Shown: positions 17,833-27,989, numbered from the stretch's first letter. The stretch is 64,000 nt of DNA from Pseudomonas tructae (GCF_004214895.1 NZ_CP035952.1:5494501-5558500); one strand, 5' to 3'. The notes: generated from the letters alone by a model not told the origin. Numbers and translations: made by a program.

Positions 17833-19116
17833 TCACGCCATGCGTACCGCACCACGTTTGGCCTGAACCCCGAAAGCCACAACACAGTTACGTCCGGCAC
17901 CTTTGGCACTGTACAGGGCCTGGTCAGCGGACTTGAGCACCTCGTCGGGCGAACGATGATCGGCAAGGCGCTCGCTGACGCCGATACTGATGGTCACCGA
18001 CACACTGGACGCCGCCGGCAAGCCACGGCGTTGCCGACCTTGCTGGTCATCCTGGGGACGGTTGTCCTGGTTGCGCAACTGGATGTTGTAGTTGGCAATG
18101 ACCTCACGCACCGCTTCCAGATGCGGCATGCACTCTTCGATGCTCTTGCCGGCAAACACCACCGCGAATTCCTCACCGCCATAGCGATAGGCGCGACCGC
18201 CACCGGTAACCTTCGACAGTTTGCTGGCCACCAGGCGCAGCACCTGGTCGCCCACGTCATGGCCATGGGTGTCGTTGAACTTCTTGAAGTGGTCAACATC
18301 AGTCATCGCCAGTACGTAATTACGCCCCAGCCGTTGCATGCGCTCGTTGAGCGCGCGACGCCCGGGCAAGCCGGTCAGCTCATCACGAAAGGCCATCTGA
18401 TAGGCCTCGTGGGAGACCGCAGCAGCAATCATCAGCATCACCTGGCTGCACATGATGTTCAGGGTGAAGGGCAGGATGAACGTCTTGGGCAGCATCCAGA
18501 AGATCCCGACCAGGCCGATCAACTGCGCCGCGTGCAAAGGCCGTGGCTGACGCAGGTACTGCACCACCAGCAAGATGAAGGCGCAGAGGAAAACCGGGTA
18601 GGCGAGCTGGATCAGGCTCATCCACTGGCCGTGCAACGACGGCCAGCGAATTTCCGCCAGCCAGCCCAACAGGGCCTGTGGGAAACTCTGCTCCAGGCCC
18701 AGGGCGACACTGCCCACCGCCAGCAACACGGCAAAGCGCGCGACCATATCCTGGAACAGGTGAGTACGCTCCTGCCAGGCGCCGTACAAGGCAAACATCA
18801 GCGGCAACAGCAGGCAAACCAGGTGGAACACCACCGCCGCGTCTTCACGCACGCGGCCATTGTCACGGTAGAAGTCAGTCTGGGTATCGAGCAGAAAGTA
18901 GGCAATGTAAACCGTAAGCATCAGAAACAGCTCACGCTGGCGGCGGTACACGGCGCAGTAAGCGCCACCCAGCAACAAAACCAAGGTAGGCAGGACATTG
19001 AACAGCGACGTGAAGAAGACACTCAGGTCTCTCACATAAGCGGCCGCGAGCCCTGATACCAGCAAGCAGGCTGATGGCAGGAAATGGCTCAGGCGTACAG
19101 CGGATAAACGAAACAA
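17833..19116 (-). CDS. Membrane-anchored diguanylate cyclase (GGDEF)
   Basis: A 427-residue protein with about seven hydrophobic segments in residues 1-235 and a C-terminal GGDEF domain. The active-site motif is GGEEF at 313-317, with DVDHFKKFNDTHGHDVGD at the metal and GTP site, so it is probably active. The inhibitory RxxD motif expected five residues upstream is absent (TGGG instead), suggesting no product inhibition by that route. The start is a TTG at 19116 with GGAG seven bases upstream. It sits between two acyl-CoA dehydrogenase genes. The signal sensed is unknown. Confidence 0.88.
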   Translation of the reverse strand: MFRLSAVRLSHFLPSACLLVSGLAAAYVRDLSVFFTSLFNVLPTLVLLLGGAYCAVYRRQRELFLMLTVYIAYFLLDTQTDFYRDNGRVREDAAVVFHLVCLLLPLMFALYGAWQERTHLFQDMVARFAVLLAVGSVALGLEQSFPQALLGWLAEIRWPSLHGQWMSLIQLAYPVFLCAFILLVVQYLRQPRPLHAAQLIGLVGIFWMLPKTFILPFTLNIMCSQVMLMIAAAVSHEAYQMAFRDELTGLPGRRALNERMQRLGRNYVLAMTDVDHFKKFNDTHGHDVGDQVLRLVASKLSKVTGGGRAYRYGGEEFAVVFAGKSIEECMPHLEAVREVIANYNIQLRNQDNRPQDDQQGRQRRGLPAASSVSVTISIGVSERLADHRSPDEVLKSADQALYSAKGAGRNCVVAFGVQAKRGAVRMA

Positions 19117-19216
19117 GGGTAATCTCCGACCCGGCAGATCAATAATGGCATTGTGCCTTAGTGTATCGGCAGCGCACGTGAATAGATGAACTCACTTGGT
19201 CGGAACAGTGGACTGG

Positions 19217-19288
19217 GTGGGAGCGGGCTTGCCCCGCGATGCGATATGGCTGACAGAAAGCTATCGCGCGGGGCAAGCCCGCTCCCAC
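19217..19288. repeat. Inverted pair of putida-type REP elements
   Basis: GTGGGAGCGGGCTTGCCCCG and its inverted copy, ending at 19288, flank about 30 bases. The same core recurs at 29974-30092, 47168-47225 and 62052-62075. These are Pseudomonas REP sequences, found between genes, with possible roles in transcription ends or as RAYT transposase substrates; no RAYT gene is in the window. Confidence 0.85.
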
Positions 19289-19346
19289 AAAGATCGCGCA
19301 AGCTTTTTAGATTTTCATCAAGACAGTTGCTCCCACAGAAGCAAAA

Positions 19347-19384
19347 GCAAAAAAAACGCCTGCCGGTAAGGGCAGGCGTTTTTT
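19347..19384 (-). terminator. Rho-independent terminator of the fadE-like gene
   Basis: AACGCCTGCC and GGCAGGCGTT form a perfect 10-bp stem around a six-base loop, 16 bases after the minus-strand stop at 19400. The minus strand continues with a T run, and the plus strand also has TTTT, so it may work in both directions. Confidence 0.88.
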
Positions 19385-19399
19385 GTTACAACCTTTGAA

Positions 19400-21205
19400 T
19401 CAGTACGAGAGACCGAAGTGCTCTTCGTTCATGTCCATCAGGTTGCTGGCGCCCGACAGCATAGTTGCTACGTGAGTGCGGGTGCGTGGCAGGATACGCT
19501 GGAAGTAGAAACGCGCAGTCTGCAGCTTGGCGGTGTAGAAGGCTTCTTCAGTGGTACCGGCAGCCAGTTTCTCGGCAGCCAGGCGTGCCATGTCGGCCCA
19601 GAAGTAAGCCAGGCAGGCGTAGCCGGAGTACATCAGGTAGTCCACCGAAGCGGCACCGACTTCTTCGCGGTCTTTCATCGCGGCCATACCGACCTTCATG
19701 GTCAGCTCGCCCCACTCTTTGTTCAGTTGGGCCAATGGCGCGACGAACTCGCTGATCGCTTCGTTGCCCTCGTTACCCTGGCAGAACTTGTGCACGATCT
19801 TGGTGAAGCCCTTGAGCGCTTCGCCCTGGGTCATCAGCACTTTGCGGCCGAGCAGGTCCAGTGCCTGGATGCCGGTGGTGCCTTCGTACAGCATCGAGAT
19901 ACGGCTGTCGCGAACGTTCTGCTCCATGCCCCACTCAGCGATAAAGCCATGGCCGCCATAGATCTGCACGCCGTGGTTGGCCGCTTCGAAGCCGACTTCG
20001 GTCATGAACGCCTTGGCGATCGGCGTCATGAAGGCCAACAGTGCGTCAGCTTTCTTCTTCTCTTCTTCGTCCTGGCTGTACTTGACGATATCCACCTGCT
20101 GGGCAGTGAAGTAGACCATCGCGCGGTTGCCTTCGGCGAAGGCCTTCATGGTCAGCAGCATGCGACGTACGTCCGGGTGGACGATGATCGGATCAGCGGC
20201 TTTGTCCGGTGCTTTGGGGCCTGTCAGCGAGCGCATTTGCAGGCGGTCGCGAGCGTATTTCAGGCCGCCCTGGAACGCCACTTCAGCGTGGGCCAAGCCT
20301 TGCAGCGCGGTACCCAGGCGAGCAGTGTTCATGAAGGTGAACATGCAGTTCAGGCCTTTGTTGGCCGGGCCGATCAGGTAGCCGGTGGCGGCGTCGAAGT
20401 TCATCACGCAGGTGGCGTTGCCGTGGATGCCCATCTTGTGTTCGATAGAGCCACAGGACACGGCATTACGCTCACCAACAGTGCCTTCGGCAGTCGGCAT
20501 GAACTTCGGTACGATGAACAGCGAAATACCTTTGGTGCCGGCAGGCGCATCAGGCAGGCGGGCCAGAACGATGTGGACGATGTTGTCGGCCATGTCGTGC
20601 TCACCGGCCGAGATGAAGATCTTGGTGCCGGTAACTTTGTAGGAACCATCGGCCTGAGGTTCGGCCTTGGTACGCAGCATGCCCAGGTCGGTACCACAGT
20701 GTGGTTCGGTCAGGCACATGGTGCCGGTCCACTCACCGGATACCAGCTTGGTCAGGTAAGTCTCTTGCTGCTCGGCGGTGCCGTGCTCGGAGATGGTGTT
20801 CATCGCGCCGTGGGACAGGCCAGGGTACATACCCCAGGACCAGTTCGACTCGCCGACCATTTCGCTGACCGCCAGGCCCAGCGACTCAGGCAGGCCCTGA
20901 CCACCGTGCTCGACGTCATGCGCCAGGCTCGGCCAGCCGCCTTCGACGAACTGCTTGTAGGCTTCCTTGAAGCCGCTCGGGGTTTTCACGCCCGACTCAC
21001 TCCAGGTGCAGCCTTCCAGGTCGCCGACACGGTTCAGCGGGGCCAGTACCTGTTCACAAAACTTGGCGCCTTCCTCGAGGATGGCATCAACCATGTCCGG
21101 GGTGGCGTCCTGGCAAGCCGGCAGGCTCTGATAATGCGCTTCGTAGCCGAGCAGCTCGTCACGAACGAAGCGAATATCACGCAAGGGGGCTTTGTAATCA
21201 GGCAT
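19400..21205 (-). CDS. Acyl-CoA dehydrogenase FadE-like, candidate PsrA regulon member
   Basis: A 601-residue acyl-CoA dehydrogenase of the same large class as its neighbour at 15932-17710. Motifs include [38 protein letters not shown] and [19 protein letters not shown]. It carries out the FAD-linked alpha-beta dehydrogenation in fatty-acid beta-oxidation. Tandem PsrA-type boxes at 21279-21306, 74 bp upstream, suggest repression by PsrA that is lifted by long-chain fatty acids. A strong terminator follows. The chain-length preference of each paralogue is not visible in the sequence. Confidence 0.9.
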   Translation of the reverse strand: MPDYKAPLRDIRFVRDELLGYEAHYQSLPACQDATPDMVDAILEEGAKFCEQVLAPLNRVGDLEGCTWSESGVKTPSGFKEAYKQFVEGGWPSLAHDVEHGGQGLPESLGLAVSEMVGESNWSWGMYPGLSHGAMNTISEHGTAEQQETYLTKLVSGEWTGTMCLTEPHCGTDLGMLRTKAEPQADGSYKVTGTKIFISAGEHDMADNIVHIVLARLPDAPAGTKGISLFIVPKFMPTAEGTVGERNAVSCGSIEHKMGIHGNATCVMNFDAATGYLIGPANKGLNCMFTFMNTARLGTALQGLAHAEVAFQGGLKYARDRLQMRSLTGPKAPDKAADPIIVHPDVRRMLLTMKAFAEGNRAMVYFTAQQVDIVKYSQDEEEKKKADALLAFMTPIAKAFMTEVGFEAANHGVQIYGGHGFIAEWGMEQNVRDSRISMLYEGTTGIQALDLLGRKVLMTQGEALKGFTKIVHKFCQGNEGNEAISEFVAPLAQLNKEWGELTMKVGMAAMKDREEVGAASVDYLMYSGYACLAYFWADMARLAAEKLAAGTTEEAFYTAKLQTARFYFQRILPRTRTHVATMLSGASNLMDMNEEHFGLSY

Positions 21206-21278
21206 AGCGATGAACCTCTGCTGATGAATCCTGGATAGGGAGACCGCGATACACCGACCAGCTCTAGGCGGCTTTCGG

Positions 21279-21306
21279 TCAAACAGTTGTTTGAAACATA
21301 CGTTTA
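21279..21306. promoter_or_regulatory. Tandem PsrA-type operators upstream of the fadE-like gene
   Basis: TCAAACAGTTGTTTGA is a perfect palindrome matching the PsrA consensus CAAAC-N4-GTTTG. It is followed immediately by GAAACATACGTTTA, a second copy with one mismatch (GAAAC-N4-GTTTA). PsrA is a TetR-family regulator released by long-chain fatty acids; the known target class (fad genes) fits the downstream gene. Confidence 0.8.
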
Positions 21307-21473
21307 CGCCGAAAACTTGTCAAGCATCAAGCAGAGGGCAGTTCGGCCATGCCAGACTGCGTGATTGCCCTGGCAAAAAGCCCGGCGAACGCGCAGAAAA
21401 ACGCCCGACCACACGGCCAAGGCGCTGATACATAAAGACTAGTTGAAGACTCGCAGAGGGCGAGCCGAAGGGT

Positions 21474-21770
21474 TCAGGCGTAGGTATCGATCAGTGTGCC
21501 GAGCATTTCGTCCGCTGCTTTGGCCACTTTGACACCCAGTTCAACCTGATGTTTGCCCAGCGCCATCTCGACGCTGCTGGTGGCAAGGTCCATCTGCTGG
21601 CTGCGATCGACCGCGCGCAGGCGCTCGGCCTGATAGTCGCTGGACTGGCTGGTGGCGGCACGCTCGACGGTGGTATTGGCGATCTGGCTGGCGGCCTGAT
21701 CGACGCGGGTCTGCCCGGCCTGGATGGCGCCGAGCCCTGCGTAGAATACTGAGTTGCCCGAGATTTCCAT
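21474..21770 (-). CDS. Conserved hypothetical protein, 98 residues
   Basis: A small protein beginning MEISGNSVFYAGLGAIQAG, predicted all-helical with Gln- and Ala-rich heptad-like stretches and no signal peptide or membrane segment. The phrase ASQIANTTV resembles the N-terminal helix of flagellar rod and hook proteins, and the C-terminal half (VEMALGKHQVELGVKVAKAADEMLG) recalls YjfB-type putative motility proteins; both are weak resemblances from memory. It stands alone between fadE and the biotin operon, in the same direction. Function not known. Confidence 0.7.
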   Translation of the reverse strand: MEISGNSVFYAGLGAIQAGQTRVDQAASQIANTTVERAATSQSSDYQAERLRAVDRSQQMDLATSSVEMALGKHQVELGVKVAKAADEMLGTLIDTYA

Positions 21771-21877
21771 GTCGAAGCTCCATGACGCTGAAGGCGAACA
21801 GCCCCTATTGAAGCAGACTTGTCAGCAAAAGGCCCGTTGAAAACACTAATGGCAAAGTGCCGCATGATAGACAAGCG

Positions 21878-22558
21878 TCAGTCCAGCAGGTCCAGTTGCA
21901 GGTACTCAGCCACGGCGTCGGCACTTACCCCCTTGAGTTTGGGCACCCGACCCAGGCACGGCGCCGGCAAACGCTCGGCGAGACTGGCAAGGTTTTCCTC
22001 CAGACGCGAGGTACGCGGGTCGATGATGTTGGCCACCCAGCCGGCCAGTTGCAGGCCGTCGCGGGCGATGGCTTCGGCAGTAAGCAAGGCGTGATTGATG
22101 CAACCCAGGCGTACACCGACCACCAGAATCACCGGCAGCTTCAAGGCAACAGCCAGCTCTGACAGATTAGCCTCGTCGGACAGTGGCACGCGCCAGCCTC
22201 CCGCACCTTCAATCAGAGTGAAATCAGCGCCTTTGGCCAGCACCTCGCGCATTGGCACCAACAAGGACTGCACGCTCAAAGTGACACCGGCTTCACGCGC
22301 AGCCAGGTGTGGGGCAATGGCCGGTGCGAAGGCGAAAGGATTGATCTGCTCGTAAGGCAGCTTGAGCGAACTTTCGTCGATCAGCGCCAAGGCATCGGCG
22401 TTGCGCAGGCCTTTGCTACTGGCTTCGCACCCCGAAGCCACCGGTTTGGCACCCAGGGTGCTCAAGCCGGCCTGACGCGCTGCATGCAGCAAGCCGGCGG
22501 CGATAGTGGTCTTGCCGACATCGGTGTCGGTCCCGGCAATGAAATAGGCCTGGCTCAT
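21878..22558 (-). CDS. bioD: Dethiobiotin synthetase BioD
   Basis: A 226-residue P-loop ATPase that makes the ureido ring of dethiobiotin from 7,8-diaminononanoate, CO2 and ATP. The Walker A motif is GTDTDVGKTT near the N-terminus, and IEGAGGWRVPL is the second conserved loop. It is last in the operon bioB-bioF-bioH-bioC-bioD, with one base between the bioC stop and its ATG. Confidence 0.94.
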   Translation of the reverse strand: MSQAYFIAGTDTDVGKTTIAAGLLHAARQAGLSTLGAKPVASGCEASSKGLRNADALALIDESSLKLPYEQINPFAFAPAIAPHLAAREAGVTLSVQSLLVPMREVLAKGADFTLIEGAGGWRVPLSDEANLSELAVALKLPVILVVGVRLGCINHALLTAEAIARDGLQLAGWVANIIDPRTSRLEENLASLAERLPAPCLGRVPKLKGVSADAVAEYLQLDLLD

Positions 22559-22559
22559 C

Positions 22560-23384
22560 TCACGTCCCTTCTACCAGCGGCTTTTGCAGTACACCGTAGA
22601 CCACCTGGTAGGTTGCCGGTAGTCCATGAGGCTGACGGAAGCGCTCATAGGCCTGCAACAGCCCCTGCATTCGCGCCCGTCCGGTCAGGCCAGCGGGGCG
22701 CCCGGGGTTGAGGTTATGGGCACCGAGGGCCTTGAGTTCGTGGGTCAGGCTGCGCACGTCCGGGTAATACAGCACATGGGGGCGGGCCTCGAGGCTCAGC
22801 ACTTGCAGCTCACTCTCGGTGCACAGGCGCTGATAGTCTTCCAGGCGCCGGAAGCGGTTGACGTGCACCAGGCCATCGACCGCCTGCCAGCTTTCGCGCA
22901 GCTCATGCAGGGTGCCGACACATAAACTGGCGAAGGCCAGAACGCCGCCCGGTTGCAAGGCGCGCAGGGCTTGCGCGAGCACCGCGCGAAAGTCACCACA
23001 CCATTGCACCGCCAGGCTGGTGAAGATCAGCTCGACACTGGCATCGCGCAAGGGCAAGCGCTCGGCATCGCCAACAACATGGTAGTGCGCCCCACCCTGC
23101 TCCCGGGCGTGCTGGAGCATGCCTTGGGCAATATCCACGGCAATCCCGGCAGCCTGAGGAAAACGCCGATTCAGGGCGCGGCTGAAATAGCCGGTGCCGC
23201 TACCCAGGTCCAGCCAGCGTTGTGGCGCCAATGCATCCGGCAATTGCTCAAGCAACGCACGGCCTACCGCTCGCTGCAGCTCGGCCACGCTGTCGTAACT
23301 GGCAGCGGCGCGCGAGAACGACGCTGCGACCTGGCGTTTATCGGGCAAGGCGCCGGGCAGGCCCGGCTGGGAAAGATCAGTCAT
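22560..23384 (-). CDS. bioC: Malonyl-ACP O-methyltransferase BioC
   Basis: A 274-residue SAM-dependent methyltransferase that methylates malonyl-ACP to prime pimelate synthesis. The SAM motif is [15 protein letters not shown], followed by the acidic [11 protein letters not shown]. The start at 23384 (MTDLSQPG) overlaps bioH by 8 bases; the longer reading from 23429 extends further into bioH and is less likely. BioH, encoded just upstream, removes the methyl group later in the pathway. Confidence 0.93.
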   Translation of the reverse strand: MTDLSQPGLPGALPDKRQVAASFSRAAASYDSVAELQRAVGRALLEQLPDALAPQRWLDLGSGTGYFSRALNRRFPQAAGIAVDIAQGMLQHAREQGGAHYHVVGDAERLPLRDASVELIFTSLAVQWCGDFRAVLAQALRALQPGGVLAFASLCVGTLHELRESWQAVDGLVHVNRFRRLEDYQRLCTESELQVLSLEARPHVLYYPDVRSLTHELKALGAHNLNPGRPAGLTGRARMQGLLQAYERFRQPHGLPATYQVVYGVLQKPLVEGT

Positions 23385-24108
23385 CACCACTCTCATGTAT
23401 AAAGGCCTTGATTGCTGCCGCCAACTCATGAGGTGATTCCATCACAAAACCATGAGCACTCTCTTCGAGCAGCCCGACCTCCACGTCAGGCAGTATTTCC
23501 AGCAACTCGGCAGCAACCTCGACCGGCACCAGGCCGTCTCGCTCGGCAAACAGATGCAACTGCGGGCCGCCATAGGCCTGCATTGCTGTGCGGGTATCGA
23601 GTTGGCCAAGCACGTCCAGCCCGGCCACCAGTACTTCGGGGGCAACCACGGGCATGCAGGCGCTGAGCAACCGAGCCAGGCTACGTGGCTCTTGCGCCCC
23701 CTGGCTGCACAGCGAAACGAAGCGCTTGAGGGTGACCTGGGTGTGATAGCGGCACCCTTCGAGGAAGGTCTGGAAGGTATCCATCGCCATGCCGTGCGGC
23801 CAATCCGGGCGGCTGACAAAGCTCAGGTTGCTACCCAGGGTAATCACGCCATGGCAGTCATCGCTGCGGCGCGCGGCCAGTTCGGCAGCGAGCATGCCAC
23901 CCAGCGACCAGCCACCCAGCCAGGCATTACGCGGCAGTTGCCGATCGAGCTTGTCGAGCCAGTCTTCGGGGCTGCTCGACGCCAGGCTGGGCAAGGCCTG
24001 GATCTCGACCCGCAAACCGGGGTCGATGGCCCGCAGGCTGGCAACCAAGGGTTGCAAGGCGGAACTGCCCAGCCCCCAGCCCGGCAACAGGATCAGATGG
24101 TTACGCAT
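23377..24108 (-). CDS. bioH: Pimeloyl-ACP methyl ester carboxylesterase BioH
   Basis: A 243-residue alpha/beta hydrolase that ends pimelate assembly by cleaving pimeloyl-ACP methyl ester. The nucleophile elbow is GWSLGG with Ser68, the catalytic His is in ESAHGF near the C-terminus, and the Asp lies in AERDGLVP. The start at 24108 ([12 protein letters not shown]) gives the normal family length. It overlaps bioF by 8 bases and bioC by 8 bases. Confidence 0.93.
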   Translation of the reverse strand: MRNHLILLPGWGLGSSALQPLVASLRAIDPGLRVEIQALPSLASSSPEDWLDKLDRQLPRNAWLGGWSLGGMLAAELAARRSDDCHGVITLGSNLSFVSRPDWPHGMAMDTFQTFLEGCRYHTQVTLKRFVSLCSQGAQEPRSLARLLSACMPVVAPEVLVAGLDVLGQLDTRTAMQAYGGPQLHLFAERDGLVPVEVAAELLEILPDVEVGLLEESAHGFVMESPHELAAAIKAFIHESGDD

Positions 24109-25273
24109 CAGCAGGCTCCAGCAACGGATAACAGTCAGCCAATGCATTCAACAATAGCTGCACCTGCGCCGGGCTGTGCGCCGCACTCAGGGTCACGCGC
24201 AAGCGGGCGCTACCGGTGGGTACCGTTGGCGGGCGGATCGCGGTCACCAGCAGACCACGCTCGCGCAGCATCTGCGACAGGCGCAAGGCGCGCGCGCTGT
24301 CGCCGATCAGGATCGGCTGGATCGGCGTAAAACTGTCCATCAGTTGCAGGCCGATCTGCTCGGCGCCACGGCGAAACTGCTCAATCAACGCCGCCAGGTG
24401 CTCACGCCGCCAGTGTTCGCTGCGCAGCAATTCCAGGCTGCGCAGGGTGGCGCAGGCCAGGGCAGGTGGCTGGCTGGTGGTATAGATGTAGGGGCGAGCG
24501 AACTGGATCAGGCATTCGATCAGCTCTTCGCTGCCGGCGACAAACGCCCCCGCAGTGCCACAGGCCTTGCCCAGGGTGCCAATCAGCACCGGCACTTGCG
24601 CAAGGCTCAGGCCGAAGTGCTCGACGATGCCACCACCATTGCGCCCCAGGGTGCCTAGGCCATGGGCATCGTCGACCATCAGCCAGGCGTCGCGGGCATT
24701 GGCCTCTGCGGCCAGGGCAGGTAAATCGGCCAGATCGCCGTCCATGCTGAATACACCATCAGTCACCACCAGGGTGTTACCGACAGCCTTGTCCAGGCGG
24801 TTGGCCAGGCTCTGGGCATCGTTATGCAGGTAGCGGTTGAAACGTGCGCCGCTAAGCAGCCCGGCATCAAGCAGCGAGGCGTGATTGAGCCGGTCCTGCA
24901 GCACCGTATCGCCCTGCCCGACCAGTGCGGTCAAGGCACCGAGGTTGGCCATGTAACCGGTGGTAAACAGCAGCGCTCGAGGCCGTCCGGTGAGTTCGGC
25001 CAGGGCTTCTTCCACCGCGTGATGGGGGCTGCTATGACCGATCACCAGGTGCGAAGCACCGCCACCGACACCCCAGCGCTCGGCACCAGCGCGCCAGGCG
25101 GCGATTACTTCAGGATGATTGGCCAGGCCCAGGTAATCATTGCTGCAGAATGCCAGCAACGGCTGGCCATCGACCACCACTTCAGGGCCCTGCGGGCTTT
25201 GCAGCAACGGGCGCTGGCGGTACAGGTCAGCGGCGCGACGCTGCTCAAGCCGCGCGCGAAGATCAAAAGCCAT
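24101..25273 (-). CDS. bioF: 8-amino-7-oxononanoate synthase BioF
   Basis: A 390-residue PLP enzyme of the alpha-oxoamine synthase family, condensing pimeloyl-ACP (or CoA) with L-alanine. The PLP lysine is in [11 protein letters not shown], with the Asp/His motif [15 protein letters not shown]. The start at 25273 ([11 protein letters not shown]) matches the family; an in-frame extension to 25408 would overlap bioB. It begins 7 bases after the bioB stop. Confidence 0.94.
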   Translation of the reverse strand: MAFDLRARLEQRRAADLYRQRPLLQSPQGPEVVVDGQPLLAFCSNDYLGLANHPEVIAAWRAGAERWGVGGGASHLVIGHSSPHHAVEEALAELTGRPRALLFTTGYMANLGALTALVGQGDTVLQDRLNHASLLDAGLLSGARFNRYLHNDAQSLANRLDKAVGNTLVVTDGVFSMDGDLADLPALAAEANARDAWLMVDDAHGLGTLGRNGGGIVEHFGLSLAQVPVLIGTLGKACGTAGAFVAGSEELIECLIQFARPYIYTTSQPPALACATLRSLELLRSEHWRREHLAALIEQFRRGAEQIGLQLMDSFTPIQPILIGDSARALRLSQMLRERGLLVTAIRPPTVPTGSARLRVTLSAAHSPAQVQLLLNALADCYPLLEPADA

Positions 25274-25280
25274 ACGCGCC

Positions 25281-26339
25281 TCAGGCCGAGGCGGCGTTGT
25301 AGAACAGCTCGCTGCTCTTCTGTTCGACCAGGGCCTGCTCGATAGCCGCCTGATGGACTTCATCGGCGTGCTCTTCGCGGGCTTCGGGCTGAATCCCCAA
25401 GCGTGCAAACAATTGCATGTCCTTGTCGGCTTGCGGGTTGGCGGTGGTCAGCAGTTTCTCGCCATAGAAGATCGAGTTGGCGCCGGCGAAGAACGCCAGG
25501 GCCTGCATCTGCTCGTTCATCGCTTCGCGGCCGGCAGACAGCCTTACATGGGACATGGGCATGAGGATGCGGGCGACGGCGAGCATACGGATAAAGTCGA
25601 AGGGGTCTACTTCCTCGGCGTTCTCCAGCGGCGTGCCGGCGACCTTCACCAACATGTTGATCGGCACCGACTCCGGGTGCTCCGGCAAGTTGGCCAGCTG
25701 GATCAGCAACCCTGCGCGGTCGTCCAGCGACTCGCCCATGCCGAGGATGCCGCCCGAGCAGATCTTCATCCCGGCATCGCGCACATAGGCCAGGGTCTGC
25801 AGGCGCTCGCTGTAGGTGCGAGTGGTGATGATGCTGCCGTAGAACTCCGGCGAAGTGTCGAGGTTGTGGTTGTAGTAGTCCAGCCCGGCCTCGGCCAGCG
25901 CCTGGGTTTGCTCAAGGTCGAGCTTGCCAAGGGTCATGCAGGTCTCCAGGCCCATGGCCTTGACCCCTTTGACCATCTGCAGCACGTAAGGCATGTCCTT
26001 GGCCGACGGGTGTTTCCAGGCGGCGCCCATGCAGAAGCGGGTCGAACCGATGGCCTTGGCACGAGCAGCCTCTTCGAGGACCTTCTGCACTTCCATCAGT
26101 TTTTGTTTCTCCAGCCCGGTGTTGTAGTGGCCGGACTGCGGACAATATTTGCAATCTTCCGGGCAGGCGCCGGTCTTGATCGACAGCAGCGTCGAGACTT
26201 GCACGCGGTTAGGGTCGAAATGCGCGCGGTGCACGGTTTGCGCCTGGAACAGCAAGTCATTGAACGGTTGCTGGAACAGGGCTTTGACCTCGGCCAGGGA
26301 CCAGTCGTGACGTGTTGTTGCAGTTATGCTGGCGCTCAT
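25281..26339 (-). CDS. bioB: Biotin synthase BioB (radical SAM)
   Basis: A 352-residue radical SAM enzyme that inserts sulfur into dethiobiotin. The 4Fe-4S motif is at Cys59, Cys63 and Cys66 (CPEDCKYC). Ligands of the auxiliary 2Fe-2S cluster lie in [10 protein letters not shown] and further on. It is first in the biotin operon and divergent from the comF-like gene. A 12-bp palindrome lies between the two. Confidence 0.96.
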   Translation of the reverse strand: MSASITATTRHDWSLAEVKALFQQPFNDLLFQAQTVHRAHFDPNRVQVSTLLSIKTGACPEDCKYCPQSGHYNTGLEKQKLMEVQKVLEEAARAKAIGSTRFCMGAAWKHPSAKDMPYVLQMVKGVKAMGLETCMTLGKLDLEQTQALAEAGLDYYNHNLDTSPEFYGSIITTRTYSERLQTLAYVRDAGMKICSGGILGMGESLDDRAGLLIQLANLPEHPESVPINMLVKVAGTPLENAEEVDPFDFIRMLAVARILMPMSHVRLSAGREAMNEQMQALAFFAGANSIFYGEKLLTTANPQADKDMQLFARLGIQPEAREEHADEVHQAAIEQALVEQKSSELFYNAASA

Positions 26340-26357
26340 CAGAGGTTCCTTGTTTAG

Positions 26358-26369
26358 GCTTGTACAAGC
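26358..26369. promoter_or_regulatory. 12-bp palindrome between bioB and the comF-like gene
   Basis: GCTTGTACAAGC is a perfect dyad 19 bases upstream of bioB in an 89-base divergent promoter region. It does not fit the BirA consensus. It could be an operator for biotin control, or chance. Confidence 0.3.
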
Positions 26370-26428
26370 GCCGGCACAGCAAACCCCGCCAGCGCATCAC
26401 GGATAGCTCGCATAGTTAAGGAAGGCTA

Positions 26429-27166
26429 ATGCACTGTCAACCACAAGTAAAATTCAAGGTTTACAACTGGCTATTTAATAACCATAAATGTTTGCTTTGC
26501 AATGAAGCAGCCGAGCAACCCTACCCATTGTGTGTCGCCTGTGAGAGCGAACTGCCCTGGCTGGATGACCATTGCCAGGTCTGTGCCCTGCCACTGCCCA
26601 TGCACGGCCTGGTGTGCGGCCAGTGCAGCCGGCGCCCGCCGGCCTTCTATCGGGTCGAGGCGCCTTGGTACTACGGTTTTCCGGTCGATGCCCTGGTGAC
26701 CCGCTTCAAGCACAACAGCCAGTGGCCGCTGGGCCGCCTGTTGGCGCAGTTGCTCGGGCGCTGGCTGCTACACCGTTATGACGAAGGGCTACCGCGCCCG
26801 GCCTTGTTGCTCCCCGTTCCGCTTTCACGGCGACGTTTGCGCCAGCGTGGCTATAACCAGGCAGGCATGCTCGGTTACTGGCTGGCGCAACAGCTAGGTA
26901 TAAGTTGCCGGGAGCAAGTGCTCACCCGCACCCTCGATACCCCGGCCCAGCAAGGCCTCAAGGCACTGGCCCGCAAACGAAACCTGCGCCAGGCCTTCGC
27001 CATCCACGACAGTAGCCTGATTGCCGGGCGCCATGTGGCACTGGTAGATGACGTGCTGACCACTGGCGCCACTGCCCATGCCTTGGCCAGCCTGCTGCGC
27101 AAGGCAGGCGCCCAGCGGGTCGATGTCTACTGCCTGGCACGTACTGCCAAGCCCGGCAGTGCTTGA
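26429..27166 (+). CDS. ComF family protein (phosphoribosyltransferase-like)
   Basis: A 245-residue protein with an N-terminal Cys4 zinc-finger-like segment (CLLC, CVAC, CQVC, CGQC) and a C-terminal phosphoribosyltransferase fold with the signature VALVDDVLTTGATA. ComF proteins are needed for DNA uptake in naturally transformable bacteria; related GntX is linked to gluconate use. The strong AAGGAAGG site precedes the ATG. Position next to bioB is common in Pseudomonas. Confidence 0.88.
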   Translation: MHCQPQVKFKVYNWLFNNHKCLLCNEAAEQPYPLCVACESELPWLDDHCQVCALPLPMHGLVCGQCSRRPPAFYRVEAPWYYGFPVDALVTRFKHNSQWPLGRLLAQLLGRWLLHRYDEGLPRPALLLPVPLSRRRLRQRGYNQAGMLGYWLAQQLGISCREQVLTRTLDTPAQQGLKALARKRNLRQAFAIHDSSLIAGRHVALVDDVLTTGATAHALASLLRKAGAQRVDVYCLARTAKPGSA

Positions 27167-27224
27167 CTTGGCGTCAGGGTGCGGGCACTTTCGGCTTGCC
27201 CCCTTCAGATGCCCGTTAGCGCTT

Positions 27225-27989
27225 ATGTCTCTGCCTGCCCTGCTCACCCAGCACATCGTCCGCCGCCCGCAGCGGATTGCCTTGCTGCAACATATTGCCG
27301 AACAAGGTTCGATCACCCGTGCGGCCAAAAGCGCCGGCATGAGCTACAAAGCAGCCTGGGATGCCATCGACGAACTCAACAACCTGGCCGCCAGCCCGCT
27401 GGTGGAACGCAGTGTTGGCGGTCGTGGCGGCGGCGGGGCAAAACTGTCTGCCGAAGGCCAGCGGGTGCTGCGCCTTTATCAACGCTTGCAAGCGCTGCAG
27501 GCACAGATCCTCGAGGCCGCTGAAGACGCCAGCGATCTCGACCTGCTGGGCCGCCTGATGCTACGCACCAGCGCACGCAACCAATTGCATGGGCGCGTCA
27601 GCACGATCGAAGCTCAAGGCCGCTATGACCGCATCAGCCTGAACCTCGCTGGCGACCTGCGCATCGATGCCCAGATTACCCATGACAGCACCGGGCGCCT
27701 GGAACTGAGCGTCGGGACCGCTGTGGTGGCGCTGATCAAGGCGGGCTGGCTTGAGTTGCTGGGGCTCGATCAACAGCCAGCCGAGGGCTTTAACTGCTTG
27801 CCGGTGAGAGTCGATAGCCTGATCGAAGACGCCGAAGGCCCCACCGAAGTACGCCTGACGCTGGCCAGTGGGCAAACCCTGTGCGCCTTCGCTGAAGCAC
27901 TCTGGCTGAAGGACCACCACGTCGTTGTAGGCAGTGACCTGCAAGTACAATTCCAGCCGTCCTACGTGCTTCTCGGAACTCCGCTGTAA
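27225..27989 (+). CDS. modE: Molybdate-responsive regulator ModE-like
   Basis: A 254-residue protein with an N-terminal winged helix of the ModE/LysR type (SITRAAKSAGMSYKAAWDAIDELN) and two C-terminal MOP/TOBE repeats (about residues 120-185 and 190-254); the first begins with the molybdate-binding SARNQ. With molybdate bound, ModE controls molybdate transport and molybdoenzyme genes. No modABC is in the window, but a molybdenum enzyme is encoded at 35474. The ATG at 27225 is used because upstream in-frame starts run into the comF-like gene. Confidence 0.87.
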   Translation: MSLPALLTQHIVRRPQRIALLQHIAEQGSITRAAKSAGMSYKAAWDAIDELNNLAASPLVERSVGGRGGGGAKLSAEGQRVLRLYQRLQALQAQILEAAEDASDLDLLGRLMLRTSARNQLHGRVSTIEAQGRYDRISLNLAGDLRIDAQITHDSTGRLELSVGTAVVALIKAGWLELLGLDQQPAEGFNCLPVRVDSLIEDAEGPTEVRLTLASGQTLCAFAEALWLKDHHVVVGSDLQVQFQPSYVLLGTPL

